5,200 nucleotides of DNA from CBDUXZ01 sp965371325 [NCBI: uncultured bacterium] (GTDB taxonomy: Bacteria; JAUYMQ01): assembly GCA_965371325.1 (NCBI GenBank), contig CBDUXZ010000173.1:1-5200 (forward strand), read 5' to 3'. Position numbers and translations under genes: made by a program. Below are positions 1 through 4,872 of this stretch, piece after piece. The notes beneath the pieces were generated by a model. The model made no database searches. It was given only the letters and a program-made list of their open reading frames with translations, and was not told the DNA's origin. The first letter of the stretch is position 1; each line of letters opens with the position of its first letter.

Positions 1-32
1 CCTTTGGACGGGTTGTCCCGCGGGGGGTGGGG

Positions 33-437
33 GTGAAAGCGGTACGCAAAAATGTCTTGCTTGTATTGACGGCAGCGTTGCTGCTGTCCATCGCTACCCC
101 TGCCTGCGTTCCGCCGGGTTCGGCTCCGGGGCAGGGGGGTGAAGCCCAGCCGGGAGGGAGCGTTTTTGGACTGCTTGTCCCCCTCCTTTTGACCTTCGGA
201 ATTTTCTATTTCCTTCTCGTGCGCCCCCAGCAGCGTCAGACGAAAGAGCGGCAGGAGATGCTCAAGTCCCTGAAGAAGGGGGACGAGGTCGTCACCTCCG
301 GGGGCCTGCACGGGAAGATCATGGGCATCACGGACAAGCTCGTGACCCTCGAGGTCGCAGATCTGGGGGGACGGAAGATCAGGCTGCGCTACGACCGCGA
401 TCAGATATCTCGCCAGGAGAAGAGCAGCCAGGGATGA
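33..437 (+). CDS. yajC: YajC, SecDF-associated preprotein translocase subunit
   Basis: Small inner-membrane partner of SecD and SecF in the Sec export accessory complex. From the GTG at 33 it is 134 residues. A basic start (MKAVRK) and a hydrophobic stretch (about 7-21) look like a signal segment ending near ATPAC. A Gly/Pro-rich linker (about 27-43) follows, then the family membrane helix (about 44-63) running into the diagnostic LLVRPQQRQ. The cytoplasmic part has KKGDEVVTSGGLHGKI and a small beta domain. E. coli YajC is about 110 residues without the leading segment; signal-like N-termini are known in other YajC proteins. Residue C25 is preceded by T-P-A, a poor lipobox. A GTG at 27 is also possible and the frame stays open to the left edge. 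GTG 33 is preferred because a G-rich tract precedes it and because it forms GTGA with a TGA at 34-36 in another frame, possibly an upstream gene's stop. First gene of the visible yajC-secD-secF cluster. Confidence 0.94.
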   Translation: MKAVRKNVLLVLTAALLLSIATPACVPPGSAPGQGGEAQPGGSVFGLLVPLLLTFGIFYFLLVRPQQRQTKERQEMLKSLKKGDEVVTSGGLHGKIMGITDKLVTLEVADLGGRKIRLRYDRDQISRQEKSSQG

Positions 438-496
438 CCTCCCGCACTCCTATCGGACGATCCTTTCGATATCCCTCCTGGAGCCCCGATGCGTAA
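434..496 (+). CDS. Candidate 20-codon bridging mini-ORF between yajC and secD
   Basis: An ATG at 434 overlaps the yajC stop as ATGA. The frame reads 20 codons (begins MTSRTPIGRS, ends SWSPDA) to a TAA at 494-496, five bases past the last base of the secD start codon. It therefore spans the whole 51-nt gap. A GGAGA at 416-420 lies 13 nt upstream, too far for a good ribosome binding site, so initiation would rely on reinitiation after yajC. It has no signal peptide and no recognised similarity, and its third-position GC (12 of 20 codons) is only moderate. A leader or coupling ORF is an inference; an ORF this short may well be chance. Confidence 0.15.
   Translation: MTSRTPIGRSFRYPSWSPDA
451..471 (+). 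promoter_or_regulatory. Small stem-loop in secD leader
   Basis: TATCGGA at 451-457 pairs with TTTCGATA-type sequence at 465-471, giving seven pairs including one G-T, with a 7-nt loop. It ends eight bases before the secD ribosome binding site and leaves that site free. There is no T-run after it, so it is not a standard terminator. Function is unknown and the stem is weak. Confidence 0.2.
480..483 (+). promoter_or_regulatory. Ribosome binding site of secD
   Basis: GGAG five bases before the ATG at 489. It supports this start, which also places the first membrane segment at the usual position for SecD. Confidence 0.7.
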
Positions 497-2210
497 CGTC
501 CGTGGCCGCACGCTTGCGGTGGCCGCCGCGCTCCTTCTGGCCATCCTCTATCTCTTTCCGACATTTATCGCGATTCCTGATTGGTGGGGAAACATCTTCC
601 CGACCTCCCGGGTGCGGCTCGGCCTGGATCTGCAGGGAGGTTTGTATCTCACCCTGGAGGTCCAGGAGGACGAGGCCGTCCAGGTGTACACCGACGAGGC
701 CGCGAACGCCGTCGCAATGGAGATTGCGCGGGCGGGCTTCGACGGAGCGAGCGCCGCGCGGGAAGGCCTCGATGCGGTCCGCGTAACTCTTTCCGGGGAT
801 GATGATCCTGGTACGGTGCGCGACATTCTCGAGGAAGTTCTTCCCCCGGGCTTCGAGGTTTCCCCATCGCCGGGCGGAGATCGCGCGCTCGTTGCCCTGC
901 TCGATCCGAAGCAGGCAGATACAATACGGAAGAGCGCCGTGGCGCAGGCGCTGGCGACGCTCCGAAACCGTATTAACCAGTACGGCGTCACCGAGGCGTC
1001 GCTTCAACAGCGCGAGAACGCGAGAATCGGGCTGCAGCTTCCGGGGGAGAGAACGGGTGAACAGATTGAGGAGTTGATCGGCACCACCGCCCTCCTTGAG
1101 TTCAAGGAGGTGGACGATACCGGCGTGCTCATCCACCCACTTCTTTCAGATCTCCAGGCGGGCGTGAACGTCAAGAACGACGAGATCAAGTTCTCCGACA
1201 AGAAGAAAAAACCGCTCAATTCTCCCTATCTCGTTTCAGGCGACAGAAAAAAGCTCCTGCGGCATTTCGAGGGCAGGCTGCCGCCCACCCATGAGATTCT
1301 CCTCGGCGAGGAACCCGGCCAGGGGGAGAAGAAGCCGGCATTCCGGACCTACCTCGTGAAGTCCCCGATTCTCATGACGGGCGAGGGGGTAGTGAACGCC
1401 CGCATGCAGCTTGCGCCCACCACCGGTGCGCCGGTCGTCGTCTTCGAATTTAACGAAGAATCCGCCAAGCGGTTCGCCGATCTTACAGAGGGGCTGAAGG
1501 GGAAGCGCCTGGCCGTTGTCGTGGACGGCTTCGTGCGCTCGGCCCCGGTCATCGAGCAGCGCATTCCCGGTGGACGGGCGCAGATTTCCGGCCACATGAT
1601 GAGAGACGAGGAGGCGCACAACCTGGCAATTATGCTCGAGAGCGGGGCTTTTCGCGCCTCGGTCAGGGAGGTGGCCCGCCGAACCGTGGGGCCCAGCCTG
1701 GGGCGGGACAGCGTCAGGAACGGACTCGTTGCCACGCTGGCGGGGTTCGTCGTCGTCATGGCCTTCATGGTCGTCTACTACCGCACCTCGGGACTCTTCG
1801 CCGGGCTTGCGGTGCTCTTCAACATGGCAATCGTTCTGGCCGCACTGGCGGCCTTCGACGCCACCCTCACGCTGCCTGGAATTGCGGGGATCGCCCTGAC
1901 CGTCGGGATGGCCGTGGATGCGAACGTCCTCGTCTTTGAACGTATCCGTGAAGAGGTCCGCATCGGGAAAACGTTTCGCGCGGCCGTCGACGCGGGCTTC
2001 GACCGCGCCTACCGGACAATTCTGGACGCCAACGGCACCACGCTGCTGGCCGCTACCATCCTCTACTACTACGGCACCGGTCCGGTCCGCGGCTTCGCGG
2101 TGACGCTGAGCCTGGGTCTCCTCGGAACGCTGTTCACCACGCTTGTCTTCACGCGGCTTCTGTTCCACGCCGCGCTGGGAGCGCGGCGGCGCAAGAGCGT
2201 ATCGATCTAG
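489..2210 (+). CDS. secD: SecD, protein-export membrane protein
   Basis: Inner-membrane RND-type subunit that, with SecF, uses the proton gradient to pull preproteins out of the SecYEG channel into the periplasm. It is 573 residues, within the normal range. TM1 is about 8-30. GLDLQGG (45-51) begins the large periplasmic region. LRNRINQYGVTEASLQQ (158-174) and LQLPG (182-186) are family landmarks of P1, and the stretch 205-300 is a Lys-rich, variable insert. FADLTEGLKGKRLAVVVDG (329-347) precedes the C-terminal membrane domain: TM2 about 412-430, TM3 434-455, TM4 460-485, TM5 508-528, TM6 535-558. VGMAVDANVLVFERIREE (472-489) is the proton-relay signature, with D477 at the position of the functionally essential Asp. 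The segment just before TM2 reads SGAFRASV...ARRTVGPSLG where relatives usually have GAL(P)AP...EERTVGPSLG. It lies 51 nt after yajC and 10 nt before secF, in one probable transcript. Confidence 0.98.
   Translation: MRNVRGRTLAVAAALLLAILYLFPTFIAIPDWWGNIFPTSRVRLGLDLQGGLYLTLEVQEDEAVQVYTDEAANAVAMEIARAGFDGASAAREGLDAVRVTLSGDDDPGTVRDILEEVLPPGFEVSPSPGGDRALVALLDPKQADTIRKSAVAQALATLRNRINQYGVTEASLQQRENARIGLQLPGERTGEQIEELIGTTALLEFKEVDDTGVLIHPLLSDLQAGVNVKNDEIKFSDKKKKPLNSPYLVSGDRKKLLRHFEGRLPPTHEILLGEEPGQGEKKPAFRTYLVKSPILMTGEGVVNARMQLAPTTGAPVVVFEFNEESAKRFADLTEGLKGKRLAVVVDGFVRSAPVIEQRIPGGRAQISGHMMRDEEAHNLAIMLESGAFRASVREVARRTVGPSLGRDSVRNGLVATLAGFVVVMAFMVVYYRTSGLFAGLAVLFNMAIVLAALAAFDATLTLPGIAGIALTVGMAVDANVLVFERIREEVRIGKTFRAAVDAGFDRAYRTILDANGTTLLAATILYYYGTGPVRGFAVTLSLGLLGTLFTTLVFTRLLFHAALGARRRKSVSI
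1091..1110 (+). repeat. Inverted repeat with perfect SD-like sequence inside secD
   Basis: CCTCCTTGA and TCAAGGAGG are exact reverse complements separated by GT, a 9-bp stem if the DNA or RNA folds. The right arm plus the next bases gives AAGGAGGTG (1104-1112), a perfect complement to the 16S rRNA 3' end. It encodes the LLEFKEV part of SecD (about residues 202-208). No start codon follows at suitable spacing, so it is not an internal start. Regulatory meaning is unproven. Confidence 0.4.
2168..2188 (+). promoter_or_regulatory. All-GC stem-loop near the end of secD
   Basis: CGCCGCGC (2168-2175) and GCGCGGCG (2181-2188) pair perfectly around the loop TGGGA, giving an 8-bp all-GC stem. It lies inside the last codons of secD and ends 20 bases before the secF ribosome binding site. 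Translating ribosomes would open it. A role in secF expression is conjecture. Confidence 0.3.
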
Positions 2211-2213
2211 GAG
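2209..2213 (+). promoter_or_regulatory. Ribosome binding site that decides the secF TTG start
   Basis: AGGAG overlaps the secD TAG stop and sits seven bases before TTG 2221. No ATG gives a protein of the right length: the in-frame candidate at 2143 lies deep in secD, and the ATG at 2284 would lose most of the N-terminus and part of TM1. This site is the main argument for the TTG. Confidence 0.75.
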
Positions 2214-2220
2214 AGAGTAT

Positions 2221-3126
2221 TTGGAGATCGTAAAGCCGGGAACGAAGTTCGACTTCGTCGGAAGACGGCGCGCGGCATACGTCATGTCAGCCCTTGTCGT
2301 GGTCGCCGCGATCGGGGTCATGTGGAAACCGGGGATTCGTCTCGGCGTGGAGTTCCGGGGCGGATGGGAGATTGAGCTCGCCTTCGAGAAGCCGCTCCCC
2401 GTTCAGGAAGTGCGCGGCGCTCTCGGGAACCCCGGGGGGGAGCGCCTGGGCAGAGTCGAAATTCAGCAGCTCGGTGCGACGGAGAGTGGCGGGTATCTCC
2501 TTCGCGGAACCGGGGAGGTCGATGAAGAAGCGGTGATCTCCCGCATAAAACGCGCCCTGGCCAGCCGGGGCGAAGTCGAGGTGCTCCGCTTCGAGTCGGT
2601 CGGAGCGCGGGTGGGGAGCGATCTTCTCCGGCGCGCGATGCTTGCGCTCATCGTGGCGCTTGGGGGGATCTTCGCGTATGTGACCCTTCGCTTTAACTGG
2701 CGATTCGCGCCGGGCGCCGTCCTTGCGCTGATACACGACGTGCTCGTTACCGCGGGGGTCGTTGTCCTCCTCGGAAGCGAATTCACACTCCCTGTGCTGG
2801 CCGCGCTCATGGCGATCATCGGCTTCAGCACGAACGATACCGTGGTGGTCTACGATCGCATTCGTGAGAACATGCGAAGACGAAGGCGGCCTGATTTTGC
2901 GACGCTTATCAACGTTTCGTTGAACGAGATTCTCGGAAGAACCATCATCACGTCGGGCGCCCTCCTGATTACTTCTCTCTCCCTCCTCCTTTTCGGGGGG
3001 CCCGTGCTGCGCGACTTTGCGCTTACACTGTCGGTTGGCGTGATCGCGGGTACCTACTCGTCGATCTTCGTGGCGGGGGCGTTCACGCTCGAGATAGAGC
3101 GGCGCTGGCCGGCGCCGAGATTCTGA
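2221..3126 (+). CDS. secF: SecF, protein-export membrane protein
   Basis: Partner of SecD in the SecDF proton-driven export motor of the inner membrane. With the TTG start it has 301 residues, normal for SecF. The start IVKPGTKFDFVGRRR is a typical cytoplasmic N-terminus, followed by TM1 (about 18-35), GVEFRGG (42-48, usually G-x-D-F-x-GG) and the small periplasmic P4 domain (about 50-125). ESVGARVGSDLLRRA (125-139) leads into TM2 (about 138-156). HDV (172-174) lies in TM3. TM4 and the following loop hold GFSTNDTVVVYDRIREN (201-217), with D206 in the conserved NDT. GRTIITSGALLITSLSLLLFGG (239-260) and the last helix (about 263-287) complete the family pattern. The start is ten bases after the secD stop, so translation is probably coupled. 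The GTG, ATG and TTG choices upstream overlap secD and were rejected on length. Confidence 0.97.
   Translation: MEIVKPGTKFDFVGRRRAAYVMSALVVVAAIGVMWKPGIRLGVEFRGGWEIELAFEKPLPVQEVRGALGNPGGERLGRVEIQQLGATESGGYLLRGTGEVDEEAVISRIKRALASRGEVEVLRFESVGARVGSDLLRRAMLALIVALGGIFAYVTLRFNWRFAPGAVLALIHDVLVTAGVVVLLGSEFTLPVLAALMAIIGFSTNDTVVVYDRIRENMRRRRRPDFATLINVSLNEILGRTIITSGALLITSLSLLLFGGPVLRDFALTLSVGVIAGTYSSIFVAGAFTLEIERRWPAPRF
2242..2258 (+). promoter_or_regulatory. Stem-loop just inside secF
   Basis: ACGAAGT and ACTTCGT pair perfectly around a TCG loop, a 7-bp stem starting 22 nt into the gene counting the TTG as +1. Structures at about this distance can slow the initiating ribosome and help weak start codons. 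That is known in principle; here it is only suggested. Confidence 0.25.
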
Positions 3127-3137
3127 TTGGGAACGCG

Positions 3138-3184
3138 CCCTTTTCCTATGCTCTGCCGTACTGCGCGACAAGGTAGTAAAAGGG
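3138..3184 (+). repeat. Imperfect inverted repeat between secF and yjbQ
   Basis: CCCTTTT (3138-3144) pairs with AAAAGGG (3178-3184). One mismatch further in, CTAT (3146-3149) pairs with GTAG (3173-3176), leaving a 23-nt loop. It occupies most of the 87-nt gap between the secF stop and the preferred yjbQ start. It is not followed by a T-run, so it is not a normal Rho-independent terminator. It might be an RNA processing or operator element, or chance. I saw no convincing promoter in the gap. Confidence 0.25.
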
Positions 3185-3203
3185 AGAGTGTCCCCGAAAA
3201 GAC

Positions 3204-3208
3204 GAGGG
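3204..3208 (+). promoter_or_regulatory. Ribosome binding site of yjbQ
   Basis: GAGGG five bases before ATG 3214. It selects this start over in-frame TTG 3127 and ATG 3148, which would add 29 or 22 residues with no family match. Confidence 0.65.
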
Positions 3209-3213
3209 TATCC

Positions 3214-3633
3214 ATGGCAGTCATAACGCAAACGTTCAGGCTTTCGACCCAGGGGGAGACGGACGTTCACGATGTCACGGAGGAGGTGGCGGCGGGGGTA
3301 AAAAAGTCCGGGCTTGGCGCCGGGACGGTGACAGTTTTCGTTTCAGGGAGCACGGCGGCGCTTACCACCATCGAGTTCGAGGACGGCGTGGTGCGCGATC
3401 TCTCGGACGCCATCGACCGCATTGCGCCCCGTGACATTCCCTACGCGCACGACGCCCGGTGGGGGGACATGAACGGCTTCTCGCACGTGCGCGCGAGCCT
3501 CCTCGGTCCGAGTCTCGTCGTCCCTTTCCGGAAAGGGAAACTCCTTCTTGGAACCTGGCAGCAAATTGTGCTCATCGATTTTGACAACCGGCCGCGGGAG
3601 CGGGAAGTGGTTCTCCAGGTGATGGGAGAGTAG
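3214..3633 (+). CDS. yjbQ: YjbQ/UPF0047 family protein (secondary thiamine-phosphate synthase annotation)
   Basis: Small cytosolic protein of 139 residues, the usual family length. Members can replace thiamine-phosphate synthase weakly; the true cellular role is not settled. The C-terminal half is diagnostic: HVRASLLGPSLVVPF (91-105) then LLGTWQQIVLIDFDNRPR (111-128), ending in VVLQVMGE. H79 (in YAHD) and H91 fit conserved family histidines. Where E. coli YjbQ has the HTSA...NEN segment, this protein reads SGSTAALTTIEFEDG (44-58). As I recall it, this is a known subgroup pattern, so function may differ from that of E. coli YjbQ. It starts 87 nt after secF on the same strand and may share the sec transcript, though no functional link to secretion is known. 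Its stop is 9 bp from the convergent permease stop. Confidence 0.92.
   Translation: MAVITQTFRLSTQGETDVHDVTEEVAAGVKKSGLGAGTVTVFVSGSTAALTTIEFEDGVVRDLSDAIDRIAPRDIPYAHDARWGDMNGFSHVRASLLGPSLVVPFRKGKLLLGTWQQIVLIDFDNRPREREVVLQVMGE
3521..3538. repeat. Perfect 18-bp palindrome inside yjbQ
   Basis: TCCCTTTCCGGAAAGGGA is identical to its reverse complement and has no spacer. It encodes VPFRKGK of YjbQ (103-109), next to the conserved GTWQQ motif. It resembles the CCCTTTTCC and AAAAGGGA arms found upstream of the same gene. It could be a dimeric protein binding site or a by-product of the codons. Confidence 0.5.
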
Positions 3634-3665
3634 GGGAGGGGTTTACTCGAAGCGCAGGGCTTCGA
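3611..3665. terminator. Possible non-canonical stem-loops at a convergent gene junction
   Basis: The gap between the yjbQ stop (3631-3633) and the permease stop (3643-3645, reverse) is nine bases. Just inside yjbQ, TTCTCCA (3611-3617) pairs with TGG.AGAG (3623-3630) with one bulged G. Just inside the permease gene, TCGAAGC (3647-3653) pairs with GCTTCGA (3659-3665) around GCAGG. Neither stem has a T-run on either strand, so intrinsic termination is not shown. Both stems lie in coding sequence. Confidence 0.2.
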
Positions 3666-4851
3666 TCGGATCGAGAAGACTGGCCTTGCGCGCCGGATAG
3701 ACGCCGAAGAAGAGTCCTACGAGAAGCGAGAAGGACCAGGCCAGGAGGATCGACCAGAGCGGCACTTCTGTCGGCAGGTTGTCGGCGAGGGCGCGGACGA
3801 GGGCGGAGCCCCCCACGCCCACGAAAATGCCGATCGTCCCGCCAAGCGTTCCGAGGATCGCAGCCTCCACCAGAAACTGCCTCAGGATATCATCGCGCCG
3901 AGCGCCGACCGCTTTCCGAACGCCGATCTCCCGGGTCCTCTCCCGGACGCCCACAAGCAGGATGTTCATGATTCCAATACCACCGACGAACAGCGAGATG
4001 CCCGCGATGCTGCCCAGCGCGTAGGTGAGGATGTTCATGATCCCCTCCAGGGTCTGGAGCATGTTTGCCTGGCTCGTCACGGTGAAGTCCTCGGTGTTGT
4101 TGTGGCGATCGATGAGAATTTTTCGGATCTCTTCGATGGCCTCATCGATCTCCCCCTGGGAGGTCACCTTCACGAGGATCTCGAAGAGCCCCTCCTTCTG
4201 AAACAGATCCTGGGCGCTACGCACCGGGAGATAGACCAGGTCGTCTAGATCGAAGCCGAGGGATCGCCCCTTTGCCTCCATCAGGCCGATGACGCGGTAC
4301 TTCCGCTCGCTGACGCGAACGAACCTGCCGAGGGGATTGGAGTTTCCGAAGAGTTCCCGAGCCACGACGCGCCCGAGCAGGCAGACGCGCCGGCGGGCCT
4401 CCACGTCCTCGCGCGTGAAGAATCTTCCCACGTCGGCGTGAATTCCCCGTACATCCGGGTATTCCTCGTTGACGCCGATGACGTTCACGTCCCGGGTGCG
4501 GCTCGAGAACTTCACCTCCGCCGTTCCGAAGGCGACGGGCACCACGCCGGCGATGTTCCTGGCCTGCCGGCGAAGATAGGTGGAGTCGCGGTAGGTGAGC
4601 TTGTGGACGTTGTCCGAGCCGAATTGCGGTGCGATACCCCGGGTCTCCACCTTGCCGGGCGTTACGATGAGGAGATTGGTTCCCATCCCCGCGAACTGGT
4701 CATAGACGTAGTTCTTGGCTCCCTGGCCAATCCCGACGAGAAGAATGACGCTCGCGACACCGATCGCGACCCCGAGGAGCGTCAGTCCGGTCCGGACGGG
4801 GCTCGTGCGGGCGGTTTCGAGGGCGAGGCGGATGGCTTCGGCGAGGTTCAT
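3643..4851 (-). CDS. MacB/FtsX-type ABC transporter permease
   Basis: Inner-membrane subunit of a MacB-like ABC unit that works by moving a periplasmic domain rather than by a channel; substrates in this family include lipoproteins, peptides, antibiotics and toxins. It has 402 residues. TM1 is about 20-43 in the MacB_PCD context (SPVRTGLTLLGVAIGVASVI, 17-36). A large periplasmic domain (about 45-268) includes NVIGVNEEYPDVRG (123-136) and LGRVVARELFG (159-169). TM2 is about 271-300, followed by GGIGIMNILLVGVRERT and REIGVRKAVGARRDDI (290-322), which contacts the ATPase. TM3 is about 329-353 and TM4 about 366-386, ending in GVYPARKASLLDPIEALRFE (383-402). ATG 4851 has AGGGA (4863-4867, reverse) 11 nt upstream, a rather long spacing. 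It follows the ATPase gene by 21 nt. MacB proper fuses ATPase and permease; here they are separate, which is common. Substrate cannot be told. Confidence 0.94.
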   Translation of the reverse strand: MNLAEAIRLALETARTSPVRTGLTLLGVAIGVASVILLVGIGQGAKNYVYDQFAGMGTNLLIVTPGKVETRGIAPQFGSDNVHKLTYRDSTYLRRQARNIAGVVPVAFGTAEVKFSSRTRDVNVIGVNEEYPDVRGIHADVGRFFTREDVEARRRVCLLGRVVARELFGNSNPLGRFVRVSERKYRVIGLMEAKGRSLGFDLDDLVYLPVRSAQDLFQKEGLFEILVKVTSQGEIDEAIEEIRKILIDRHNNTEDFTVTSQANMLQTLEGIMNILTYALGSIAGISLFVGGIGIMNILLVGVRERTREIGVRKAVGARRDDILRQFLVEAAILGTLGGTIGIFVGVGGSALVRALADNLPTEVPLWSILLAWSFSLLVGLFFGVYPARKASLLDPIEALRFE

Positions 4852-4872
4852 GAATGATGTTGTCCCTGGATG

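Noticed and set aside
450-1136. 228-codon reverse open frame opposite the first part of secD
   Set aside because: Covers a well-conserved SecD region in antisense and shows no recognisable protein.
2143-2220. Upstream extension of secF to an in-frame start at 2143
   Set aside because: It would overlap secD by 68 bases and add 26 residues with no SecF match. TTG 2221 has an AGGAG at seven bases.
1236-2321. Long 361-codon open frame on the reverse strand opposite secD
   Set aside because: Antisense shadow of a GC-rich gene: rich in Arg, Gly, Pro and His, with no domain pattern, while the + strand is clearly SecD.
2287-3270. 327-codon reverse open frame opposite secF and the start of yjbQ
   Set aside because: Same kind of shadow, very Arg-rich with no family features. 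SecF and YjbQ explain the + strand.
4438-4857. 139-codon + strand open frame opposite the permease
   Set aside because: Antisense shadow of the periplasmic domain of the permease, with no ribosome binding site and no family features.
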